A stretch of DNA of 37,509 bases, taken from NCBI GenBank assembly GCA_020543525.1, contig JAHYIO010000026.1, forward strand, positions 1 to 37,509, in the 5' to 3' direction. This document shows, in pieces, positions 21,863-32,200 of the stretch (within the stretch, counting starts at the first letter, position 1; the number at the start of each line of letters is the position of its first letter). This DNA comes from Coriolopsis trogii (lineage: Eukaryota; Basidiomycota; Agaricomycetes; Polyporales; Polyporaceae). The position numbers were made by a program, and so were the translations under genes. A model generated the notes under the pieces. The model saw only the letters and a program-made list of their open reading frames with translations. It did no database searches and was not told where the DNA came from.

Positions 21863-22420
21863 GAAGAGTGCATACGTCGTAGGTCAAAACGACGGCAGAC
21901 AGTCATTATAAGGACGTGCAGTCATGGGACAGACCTCTCCCCTCGCCCCAGTACGCAGTGGCGGCGGTCCTGGGTGATTGCGATGCACACTCTATGGGAA
22001 CCAACGATACCTGAGTCACAAGGGGCTTGAGGCGCTATTGCTTGCGAGCGCAATCACGCCATTAGCAGTACGGCAACGATGGCGTGCTGAGCGCCATAAG
22101 ACGTGATCGATGGCAACTGTGAGAGTCGGGAAAGACTGACCGTGATTATTGCCGAGCGCTCGGTAAGAACACTCGGCGGAAGCGGGTTGGGATACAATGC
22201 CGACAACGCAACGCGCGAGATGATTGCGCTCGCTGCGACAGTGCGACGTACATAGAGGCGGTGCCACATGCAAAATGAGAACGCCTTGCCAGCTTATAAC
22301 AAACCGGGAACCACAGAGTCCGCCGACGTCTATCTATAAGGAGACAAGTCAGCAGTAGCAAATCTCAGAATACTGCACTTCTGCCTCCCATGCAAGCTAA
22401 CCGCTGCCGCCACACCTATC
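21863..22420. other. intergenic, probable divergent promoter region
   Basis: This lies between the reverse kinase and the forward gene starting at 22421. Three overlapping reverse frames at 22016-22361 share low-complexity composition and are unlikely to be coding. No motif could be assigned. Confidence 0.4.
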
Positions 22421-23004
22421 ATGTCGAAGGAGTACGTGCACAACAAAGCATGCGAGTTGCACTAATCAATAGGGCGAATACAGATCAGATGGGTACGGGC
22501 GATGTTGTATCCGATAGGGAGGCGCAAGCGCCTGGAATACGTGCCTGTCGAGCGACGACGTCACGCCAACGGTGACATTGAGGAAGTTGTCGATCCTTCG
22601 GGATGGTGTTCGTTCGCAGGCGTGGCGGGTTGCGCAGACACGTGGCGAATTCGTACCCGAAGGACAAGCCGATGGGACTATTACTGCGTTCTGTATGCGG
22701 TTCCAGTACATCCGACACGCCGAAGGAATCTGGCGATGCGACGTCTTCGCGGCTGTCCTCCCTTCAGTGGTGAAATGGTGGTGCTGCGCATGGTTGACGA
22801 CACATGGCGCTTGGTCGACATGGAACGACAAGATACAGAGAAGGCTGATATTGCTGCGTGCTCGTAAGTGTATTGCACCGTGCGTTTGTTTTCCATGGTG
22901 GTCTAACTTCATATCCGCATAGGACGGCTCGCAAGCTGATGGGCATGGATCGGCAGGGTGACGCTTTGGGAACCGTGGTTCAGTACATGCGTGTTGGAAT
23001 GTGA
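22421..23004 (+). CDS. spliced hypothetical protein, unknown function
   Basis: The 3' half is well supported: an exon from 22768 to 22863 (GEMVVLRMVDDTWRLVDME) joins through a 59-nt intron (22864-22922, GTAAGT donor, CTAAC branch, CATAG acceptor, phase 2) to 22923-23004, ending MRVGM and TGA. Upstream, intron 22706-22767 would join a frame containing LRKLSILRDGVRSQAWRV and EFVPEGQADG, but a second forward frame runs straight through without that intron. A start at ATG 22421, followed by a 41-nt GTACGT..CTAAT..ATAG intron, fits the pattern, but the phase through exon 2 could not be closed. No known domain. Confidence 0.45.
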
Positions 23005-23023
23005 GGGAAGATGAGAACACTTA

Positions 23024-24338
23024 TTATTCGGTGGTTGATGGTGTATTGCAATGTAGGCGTGCACGAGTAGACCAAATCTGACACAGAGAACTCCGCACCC
23101 CTGGTCGAACCGAGACTGAGACATTGGGTGTGTGTGTGTGTGCTGAATTTGGCTTGGGTTTCATCATTGGTCGAGGATACAGGAGGGACTGGGCTTGCAA
23201 TGCATGTCCAAGATAAGGCACTAAGAAGTCAGACGCCGCTACGGGAATGGGGAGAGTATTATTGACGTTCACGAGCCCAGACAGTGCACCGCTTGCGAAA
23301 ATTACAGGGGCACCAGAGTGTGACGAGTTTGGTACTGTACCATGCTCACAGAACATCAAATGAGCCAGATTGTCGTCAGCGGAGACGAGAAACGGTGGCG
23401 TTGGATGCCAGACAACCGGAACACAACAGATGGCAATGGGGGAGCGTGTGATTGATTGTACTGTGTGGAAGGTGGCAAAGTGAACTAAAGGCCGAAAGCG
23501 GGCCACGTAATGAAGCCAATTACAGACTTCTCAGGAACCAGCGTATAGAAGAATTGCACATCCTGGAACGGGTTACAAACGATGGGTTTGAGAAGGATGC
23601 AGGGCCCCATGGAAGGTACACAGCGAACGGGCACTATCAGGCCATTGATGGCTGCGCGTGGAACGTAGTACGAGATGACACTGTATGCCGACCCATCGTA
23701 GACGACCTTCGCGTACTGCATATAATGGTTGGAGAGTCAACGATGCGCTCGATGCATGTACTGAAGCTTAACATATAAAACTGACCTTTCGCACCAACGC
23801 GGTTCCAAGGACTACATCAGGAGATGCCGAAATGCCACATAATTGGTACGCCAGCGTGGAAGCTAGACGAGTGCCAACCGACTGACGATTGGGAACTGGC
23901 ATGGTATGATGGGCGGTGATTGCGGATGCAGTCCTGTGGTGGGGGTAAGGTGGCGTATCCAGTGGTTGAAGACAGAACTGTAAAGGTGCAGCGTGAACTA
24001 TCAGGACATGGATGAGACCGCTTAGCGGACGGTACCTCAAACGTGTCGGTCTGAATCCGATGTTGCCATGACTGCCCATCGCAGTGACTGCCGGACGAAA
24101 GGGGTTCAGTGGAAGGTGGGAGGTACGCAAGTGTGAGAGCATGAACGGAGTTGATAGCTCTTTGCGGCATATTGTGAAGTTCCAGCGTGTCAACGGCAAC
24201 AACACCGCTACGAACAGCTTCGATGAAGAGGGTCGCATCAGTGGAATTCTGCATCCAGGCGCCTTCTATGATGGCGCCTTGCAGAGGAGCTGGAGGACTG
24301 ATGTTCGCGCAGACGCAAATTTCAGGTGGGTGAGACAT
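23024..24338 (-). CDS. multi-exon hypothetical protein, unknown function
   Basis: Exons 24338-24036, 23977-23786 and one starting at 23715 join in phase 0 through introns 23978-24035 (GTACCG donor, CTGAT branch, TTTACAG) and 23716-23785 (GTCAGT donor, TTGAC, ATGCAG). The product includes GAWMQNSTDATLFIEAVRSG, TRLASTLAYQLCGISASPDV and YAKVVYDGSAYSVISYYVPR. The third exon reaches a TAG near 23487. A last open frame (23480-23024) containing NLAHLMFCEHGTVPN and SGLVNVNNTLPIPVAASDF follows, but no donor in the right phase was found, so the gene may be longer than modelled or disrupted here. No transmembrane span or catalytic motif is clear. Confidence 0.45.
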
Positions 24339-24783
24339 CAGTGGCGAGGGATGACAAAAAAAGGGATGGACCGACCTATGTATGGGGAGGCAGACAGCTA
24401 CTTAAATGTGGTATGAGGGTGAGTCCGAGATTGTTGCTCCACCTACGCGACAAGCATCCATAGGCTCTGTACGTAGCGAGTGGGTCGAAGACGGCGTAGC
24501 ACAGCTGGCAGCAACACTGAACAGAAACAGAGCATTTCCAATGCTGCACGGTGGGCGGCTACGCAGACGCATCGCTCACTCTCCGCGGCATAGTGCACGT
24601 GGGCACGTGTGAGGCCTTCCCACAGACCTAGGAATCGCCACGATGGCTAATAGGAGGGAAGCGATGACGCCTTGTAAGCGCGGTGAGTCAATACCACTAG
24701 GTGAGAGGAACCAGGTTGCATATCAATGGGCAGACGTGAGGATATCAACTCGGCACATACTAAGGGCACATGATAACAATGGA
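24339..24783. other. intergenic, nothing recognised
   Basis: Only short frames, and no splice pattern. The last bases, CAATGGA (24777-24783), are possible target-duplication sequence for the element that follows. Confidence 0.35.
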
Positions 24784-25607
24784 TAGGGCATGGCACGGGG
24801 CGGGTAAACCCGTGACGGGTACGGGTATATACCCGTGAGGGTGCGGGTACGGGTCGAGGAGGTGGTGACCCGCGGAAACCCCGTACCCGCAGGCGGGTCC
24901 ACGGGTACCCATGAGAGCCTGTACACCTTGCGAGCGCTTCAGATGTCGTAGGCCTAGCTCACTAGTGAATACCAGTAAGGAAGGTTCCTCGTAAGTTACA
25001 TAAGCTGCGCGACGGTCATTTTGCGACTCATTGGTGACACGATAATTGCTGCTTGATACGCCCCTCCCCCACTCCAACTGATACCACATTTCCTCGACCA
25101 CAGTCGTTGCATGTCATCGAGAAAAGGTTAGCAAGAAGGCGCCTCCAACTCGTACCCGCAAACGCGCCGCTCCAGACGATACTCGGGAGAATACACCTCT
25201 GTAGACAGAGGTATTCATCGATTAGATGTCAGAGTGTAGTCGAACTTTTGCAGGTCTACGATGATACTAGCTGAGTAGCAGTAGGCGCTTGCTGTCCCCT
25301 CTTCCACACACTGGTTACTCCGTATGTTCATATGGCGGAGCACCACAACCCGCTCGAGTACATCCATACACATATACAGGACGAGTTTGTCTTAGACATT
25401 GAAGCCTAATGAGACAGGCCCAATCGCGTTCCCTGCATGAATAAGCGCCGTGCATAGGTACACGTCTTCATCTGCCTACCCGTCCGTCTACCCGTCCGTC
25501 AACCCGTACGGGCACATACCCGTACCCGCCACTCACGGGTACAAACCCGCACGGCTACGGGTCGGGTCTGCCTTCAAATACCCGTACCCGACCCGTGCCA
25601 TACCCTA
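24784..25607. mobile_element. hAT-like non-autonomous element, about 824 bp, relative of 4387-4680
   Basis: It begins TAGGGCATGGCACGGGGC and ends GACCCGTGCCATACCCTA, the same inverted termini as the 294-bp element. The subterminal regions align as well: both share a block with AAACCCCGTACCCGCAGGCG and a right-end block with GGGTACGGGTCGGGTCT-like units. The interior (about 24925-25470) is unrelated to the shorter copy and has no transposase-like frame. Target duplication is imperfect: CAATGGA at 24777-24783 recurs at 25612-25618, four bases beyond the expected end. Confidence 0.75.
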
Positions 25608-26155
25608 ACGTCAATGGACTATGAGACGCAACAAAGGGCGTCGTTGAGAGGAACAGGAGGTGTCCTGCACCTGGGTGGGAATACCTCAGCAACGCCAACC
25701 GGTAAGGTGACTGCTATAAGGAACATACTTCCTTGGCATAATTGAGCTGGTCCGCGTCATATGTTGCAGCGCGGCATTCCTCTTGTCCATGAGGCGTGAG
25801 GATTGAACCAGATAGTATCATAGTACCTGCGTGATCGTCACGCTGAATGTGTTTGCCAGTTGGCAGGAGCTGGTACAATTGCAGGATTTGACCATGGCTT
25901 CACTCCTGATCCTCAAACAACCGTCACAATGTCAAGCGGTCTGGTGAGAGCATCGTCGTTGAGCTCATTGTGGGGTCATCCGACATGAACATGGATCGGG
26001 ACAGAATGATTTGCAACAGCCGGGGCTTCACTGATTTCAGGACTCGAAGCGTAGTCTTTGCACTGCTGCATGTGTTGGGAGTAGTACAGTATACGCAGCA
26101 TGGGAAGGAACATAAGGACGTGGATCTCGTAATGCCTACAAACACGACTGAACAA
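25608..26155. other. intergenic, nothing supported
   Basis: Opposing frames at 25924-26215 on both strands are not separable, and no splice partner was found. Confidence 0.35.
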
Positions 26156-27240
26156 TCACAACAGGGTGTACTCATAGAACTGCGTGGAGCGCATTGTAGA
26201 AGACGGAAGAACTGAGTACATCCTGCAAATGGCCCAGTGTATATACATACTAGTCACGCTAATGGCGTTGGGATGTAGCATAGGCGGATGGAAAGTGTTG
26301 GGTGTAAAGTGGGGGGAGGGGTCGGAAATGAGCCGGACATGCGCGATCAGGGCGGCAATGGCGGCGGGAGATAACACGCTTGACAGCGGGTGCATTCTGT
26401 AGAGTAGACCCAAGCGTTTGAGGGCAGCGGCAAGCGCAATGGGGCTTGCCAATGGAACGCAAGTAGGGATTGAGAGGAACGGATGTGAGCAATGGAGGGA
26501 CAGCGACGTCACGGAGACGGTGCCCATGTAGGGGGCGACGTTGCAAGATCGGATGATCGAATCGTGATACCCAAGGAGGAAGCAGCCAGGGCGCCGGGGA
26601 GAGGTTGCAGCAGCGGATGCTGCAGGCGCAATCCCGCGCGGCCGAAAACGTGTAGCAGGGAGCGGACATTGAGTGAGGGGCGTGTGGACGGACCAACGGC
26701 AAGGGATGGCCGCGCCAGGGCGTAGAAAGGGGTACGGCGGGGAGCTGAGAGGAGGAGATAAGCTTCGCGCATGGAATACCCTTGCAGGATGAGTGGTTCA
26801 CAAGGCTTTTGTGGGTATGGGGAGGAGCAGCGAGCTGAGCAAATGAGATGTACGTCATGGTGGGGCGGAGGCCGCGCCCCCGGGCGTTTACAGAACGATG
26901 GACCGATGAAATAATAACGAGAGTGAAGGAGACACGTGCAGGCAAGAACGAGCTGAGTGCTGAGCCGGGACTCGGAGCCACTCGCTGCACATCCTGCCCT
27001 ATTTTCAGCTGTGACAGCCGCACGCGGACAAGTAGACTCGGAGTGGTTGGCTGCGCTGAAAGAAGTACTCGCCGTGCGAGAGACGACCGAGCATACAGCA
27101 GAGGAGTGAGGGAACGCGAGAATGAGACATATGAGGAGGAGGCAGAAAAAGGCAGCGCGGTACGTGCTCCTCACTAGACATAGACTCCGTGTCTTGCTTA
27201 CAAGACCGGTACATAGCCCCCACCCCAGAATTACAGACAT
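26156..27240 (-). other. strand-asymmetric region with three overlapping reverse frames
   Basis: Frames 26156-26527, 26259-27023 and 26509-27240 all stay open on the reverse strand, which is C-rich (the forward strand is G/A-rich, for example 26300-26340). Being open in more than one frame of the same strand points to base composition rather than coding. The most protein-like pieces are YSMREAYLLLSAPRR and ASPIALAAALKRLGLLY, in different frames. It could be a decayed gene next to the Helitron; I cannot support a product. Confidence 0.3.
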
Positions 27241-27400
27241 AGCTCTGCTTGCGTGATCATAAGGCCACTCGGAAACTAACTCTTAATGTATTTCCACCAT
27301 ACTGCGTTGCGCGTTTAACAGCCAAACATAGCCCCTAGAATGTAGGATTGATACGGAATACTCGACCACCAACTGGGCCATCCAGCAAAGGTATCAGAAG

Positions 27401-29203
27401 CTAAAACTCGGATAGAGGCACTGACAACGGACAAACCGATGCATTAAACCTCTGTGTAGTGTGTTCTGTCAAAGTGTCTATGCGCGCCAACTCTGTGCGG
27501 ATCTCCTGGGAAAGTCTAGAGCAGACTTTAGACGCAACAAACGGCCGCAATATCATAAGTCCGTTCAGAGTGGTCACCCTGGAGAGCATAACGTAGGCTC
27601 CTTGCAGGCTCATAGCACTCTGTAGGTCGACAATGGCGTGAGTCAAAGAGCGTCCCTGACTTTTATAGTCAGTGTATGCATACGCTGGAATAAGGGGGAG
27701 TTGAGAACGTGAGACCCATTTAGTCACAGAGCGTCCGTTGAGGACTAACGTACAGCGAAATCGAGAGCATTCTGGAAAGATGGGAACGACATCACGTTCC
27801 AAACCGGGGGCAAACTGACCGCTACCAGGAACATGAACATAAGCAACAGTGGCATAGCATATGCCGTCAGCGACATCACACATGACTTTTCTGATAGTGC
27901 CCTCCGTACCATTCACGAGTCGGCGAGAGAAGGCCAGATTCTCACGCAACATGACCTTCATGCCAGGGAACAGAGGTAGACCACCGAATGCGTCATGAGT
28001 ACTGGTGGTGGACATGTTCCATAAGCCTCTTTGCACTGCTTCTGGTACAGGTGATTTCTTGATCGTATCACGCGAGTAAAAAGTCGTTACTCCGACACCT
28101 AGCTCTTGCGCCTTATGGGCGATGATGCGAGCGTTCAGCGCGTCTCTTATACTCTTCGTGCCGACGATTATAGGGGCATCGTTGAACGGCAAAAGAGAAG
28201 CGGGGTCGCGCTGTTGAACGTGACTCATGAGACGACTGTAAAGTTTGTCCACATCGCTCGGGATACCGTTTTCATCTTTCTTAGCACGACCTTCGCCCAC
28301 TCGAACGCGACTGAGGAGATCCGCGTACGCAGGATCAGATGACTGACGTTGATTACGAACCAGTTTAACCACAGTTTGCACTTGTCGCCATAGGTAAATG
28401 CCTTGTAGATTGTTGACGCCCGACGTATTGCGTATAACTCGTAGGCCAGGATGATTGATGTATTCGTGACTGAAGAGGGCAGTCGCCTGCACTGGCTTCA
28501 ACTGGCCAAAGTCTCCGGTGAAAATGATATTAACACCTCCAAAGGGCTCCACTGCGAGTTCTCCATCATCTCCTTTGGCTTGTTGCAGTCGTTGCGATAT
28601 CTCAGCCAAGAACTTTGCTCCGATCATGGAAACTTCATCAATGATGAAGTATTTAACTGGTCCCCACAGCTGCCGCAACGACGCTATGGTCTTCGACTTG
28701 ACCTTCGCAGGCATCATCATGAGAGAGTGAACCGTGTATCCACCGATATTAAGCGCAGCGGAGCCTGTAGGTGCACCAACAAGAATCTCGTTAGATCGTC
28801 CCAGCAGTTCGAACAATCGCAGGATGGCTTTCACGACATGTGTTTTACCAGTGCCTCCGACGCCGGCGATGTACATAAGTAATTGCCGTCCGCCACAAGG
28901 TTCTCGTAGATGATTTGCAACGAGCCGGTACGCACGCTCTTGCTCAGGATTCGCTGCCAAGCCCATCTCAATGACTACTTGCTCAATCAATGTCGACAAA
29001 TCGCCGTCTTGCCCAACGGCACAACTAGCCTCGTCACCCTGGGCGCCATGCAACGTCTCAATCGTGAGAGACTCCGGAATATAAGGTCCATTACGTGGTT
29101 TCTTTTTGGCAGGAACATCGGCTGTTTCTTGAGGGTAAGTTGGGGCCTTCTCTGCCTCTTCAGCTGACGCATAATTGAACGCTGGTCCGATAGCGATCCA
29201 CAT
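27401..29203 (-). CDS. Helitron RepHel, helicase part (Pif1-like)
   Basis: 600-residue frame listed from ATG 29203, probably continuous with the upstream Rep frame rather than separately started. Walker A GVGGTGKT is at residues 114-121, Walker B IIDE at 187-190, and the next SF1 motif FTGDFGQLKPV at 228-238. Near the C-terminus are DYKSQGRSLTHAIVDL and YVMLSRVTTLNGL, the usual last motifs of Pif1-like and Helitron helicases. The enzyme unwinds DNA 5'-3' during rolling-circle transposition. All motifs look intact, so decay, if any, is recent. The stop is followed by about 160 bp with no further feature. Confidence 0.88.
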   Translation of the reverse strand: MWIAIGPAFNYASAEEAEKAPTYPQETADVPAKKKPRNGPYIPESLTIETLHGAQGDEASCAVGQDGDLSTLIEQVVIEMGLAANPEQERAYRLVANHLREPCGGRQLLMYIAGVGGTGKTHVVKAILRLFELLGRSNEILVGAPTGSAALNIGGYTVHSLMMMPAKVKSKTIASLRQLWGPVKYFIIDEVSMIGAKFLAEISQRLQQAKGDDGELAVEPFGGVNIIFTGDFGQLKPVQATALFSHEYINHPGLRVIRNTSGVNNLQGIYLWRQVQTVVKLVRNQRQSSDPAYADLLSRVRVGEGRAKKDENGIPSDVDKLYSRLMSHVQQRDPASLLPFNDAPIIVGTKSIRDALNARIIAHKAQELGVGVTTFYSRDTIKKSPVPEAVQRGLWNMSTTSTHDAFGGLPLFPGMKVMLRENLAFSRRLVNGTEGTIRKVMCDVADGICYATVAYVHVPGSGQFAPGLERDVVPIFPECSRFRCTLVLNGRSVTKWVSRSQLPLIPAYAYTDYKSQGRSLTHAIVDLQSAMSLQGAYVMLSRVTTLNGLMILRPFVASKVCSRLSQEIRTELARIDTLTEHTTQRFNASVCPLSVPLSEF

Positions 29204-32200
29204 TCATCCTCAGCGACAGTGACAATATGTGACGGAGGTGGTATAGGAAGGTGTGGCTGGTTAGACTTGGGTCCATAGCATATATCCAGCGCATGGCGGA
29301 CCGGGGCACCAACAAGGTTATCCAAGGAGTCTTTCAGAGCAGCGGGAGTGCTCTCATATACATTGCTTGAGCCATCTTGATCGAACAGCTCGAAATCGCC
29401 CGTTAGATCCACATCCGCATTTCCAGAGTGCGTGGGACCATCGTCTGAAAGCGAACTCTGGACGAAGGCAAGCTGTTCTGCGCGTTTCAGCATGCGGTGG
29501 GAATCTCTGGCATCGCGGCACTCCGAGAGAACATTCATATTGCGAATGATCTGGTGATGCTGTTCTGTGATCCGGGAGTTAAGCCTTTCAAATGCTTCGG
29601 TCCACGATTCTTCAGCGGCCTTGATATCCAAAGGCTGACGCCAGGGCACGAACAGGATAAGCATCATACGTGACCACGCGTCCTTTTCATCTTCGCCCTT
29701 ATCACAGCGAGGAATATGATCCGCCAGGATGACCGGGACATGGAATACCTGTCTCAACCTCAACCCATGAGTTGCATACTGAGTATGTGTCTGCGACGAG
29801 AAGCGACCACGGCTGCTTGGCGGACGGCCACGGCTGGAGGGTGCGAGATGGGGCATTGCTGCAGACGACGGTTCGCCGTGACGTAAGAAGGCTTCATCAA
29901 CGCCAGAAGGGGGAATGTAGTCAGGCTGAATAAACGCCGATGCGCCTGTGCTGGCCTTTGAACGCATATGCTTATTGCTAACCTTTTCTACCTTACCAAC
30001 GAAATCATAAAGACACAGATCATCGAAATCAGGCTCAGTGGCGCGGTAGATGTAATCCTGCTGTTGATTGACGGCATTTATAGAACCAGGTTGTAGAGTC
30101 AAAACAAAGGAAGCCTCGTCTGCGTCACAATCACCTCTGTCTTGGACCGTGTTCATGCTGGCATCAGGCATTTCTATATCATTGTCATGGGCCGCGGGGA
30201 CGTTATCTGCCATATCCACATCCGTATTCTGCATATTCCCCAAGGGTAAAACAGGAGCATCGGACTGGCGCAGGCCGCTGACGACGGAAGATGGGAGCGG
30301 ATCGTTGGCCATAGCGTCACCGCAGGATGTATCACAGGAGGCTACGGTGGGTTCTTCTGCATTACAGGACTCAGCAACACCTGTTTCGCCTGGAACGTGG
30401 ACAAAATCGGTAGATAGGGTAGAAGTAACCTGTGTATTGCTAGTTTCGTGAAAGAAGTCTTTAAATAGCCTGTCAAACTTTCGCCAATGCAGGACGCGAT
30501 AAGAATGACTGGTATAAAAATCACCACCGCCGACTAAATAACTCATGACTTGTTGATGAGAGACTTCTTGACTGGAGAGCATGCGATTAACCGTCATAGT
30601 CAGGGCGCCACGAGTGGCTTTTGAGTCGGATATGTTGGGGAACGTCTCATTTACTTTTTGAATGGCGTACGACAGAGCGGAAAGGCCCACATGAGCAGGT
30701 AGAGACGGTTTGGTGATGTAATCCGTAATGTAGTACAGGAGCGCTTTGGCGGCTTCACCAGAGCCGATGAACTTTATATCCATGTTGCTCTTCATAAGAA
30801 ATATGATGAGATCGTTATAATTAGCAATGCGTGGATGCAATTTACGAAGTAAAATCGCAAACGTCTCTTCATCAAGACAGGATGAAGCTAGAGTGCTACC
30901 ATCAATGCGCATACGGCACAAGGCATCCTTGGCCTCAGGTTTCTCAGGAATGCCACCCTTAGAAACATACTTGAAGCAGCCACTTGTATGCTCATGCCAA
31001 TTAAACTCGTGTACAAGATCTGTGACAAAGACATTGAAAGCATGTTCGAAATCCTCGCGATTCTCGAAAGCAGTAATGCTTGGAGACGGAACGGCACCAG
31101 GATGAGTGAAACCTTTGACATCATGATTTCTTTTAGGTCTAGGTATAGGATGGCCGGGTTCCTCAACAACAACACGCTCGGTGCCCGGAAGCTCACACTT
31201 GATGATCGATTCCAGCCATCGGAACATATGATCACGATAACTCGTTGAATCTACCATCTTGTCGCGGAGGGCTTGTGGGCTGAGATGACCTTCGAGCCAA
31301 ATCAGCATATGACAATGTAACGTGCCTCGGGCTTGTGCTTCAACTGTTCCATAATATGCTTTGCATCGACCGAAAAGGCCTTTGCCCGGCCGGCCATAAC
31401 GAAGCACAACGTCGATGAAGTTACTGATCATGGTGTGGAAGAAGCGGGCACACGCGGACGGACTCTGGGCAGCAATCACTGTCCTTTGCCAGCGAGACAG
31501 CTCTTCACCACGCATGCGATCCTCAGCAGCTATCTCATTGCCAACATACACCTGTACTAGAGGGTGATCCCGATCTGATGGATTCAAAGTGACAAATAGT
31601 GTAGGTGGACCTTCAAAACTGATCAAACCGCGGATCTGATTTCTCAACGCGACCTTGTAGCCGTTGGACCCAGGGAGATCAAAGGAGACAGTGTTAACTT
31701 TAAGAAGAAGCTTCATGATGTCCACCTCAGCTTGGTCTTTTGGTTTATACTGCTTGTTGGCGGTGGTCTTCGCAATGAGACGCTCGAGAACCTTCAGGTC
31801 GACAGCAAGCAACTCCTTGACAACGCGCTCGCGCTGTGAAGCCTTGACTTCAAATGCTATGGAGTTAAATACCGCTCGCTTCTGGCGGATGTTGTAGTAA
31901 ACGAAGGCGAAATCAGGATCACGCCTGAACGGCGAGCCGTGCACTGCCAACAGATATTTGAGTTGCTGGTCAAGACTGAGCGGCTTCAGACGGCGAGGCT
32001 CATGAAAGGCTCCTATGCCCCAAGGGTCCAGATGTGGAAACAACCAACTTAGGAGCGCTGGGTTGTCAAAGTCAGGAACAAATCGACTGGACGCCTGTGA
32101 CTTAATGAAGTTGCCGCCTTGGAGGCAATGATGTAAAGCTTGAGCGTTCATGCGGTTGTAGGCTTTGGGGGTCTCATCGGCATTCAGAAACCCAACATTC

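Noticed and set aside
23126..23143. TG dinucleotide microsatellite
   Set aside because: Only about seven units; too short to be noteworthy.
23452..23778. Forward 108-residue protein
   Set aside because: It lies opposite exon 3 of the reverse gene, which has matching splice phases on both sides; the forward frame has none.
27150..27180. Possible Helitron 3' end on the reverse strand (CTAG followed by T, with a 5-bp stem before it)
   Set aside because: The stem is short, runs into the CTAG itself rather than sitting about 10 bases before it, and lies over 200 bp past the helicase stop with no comparison copy.
26259..27240. Two overlapping reverse frames of 254 and 243 codons
   Set aside because: Both are open on the same strand over the same bases, which follows from strong strand asymmetry; no splice pattern or domain singles out one frame.
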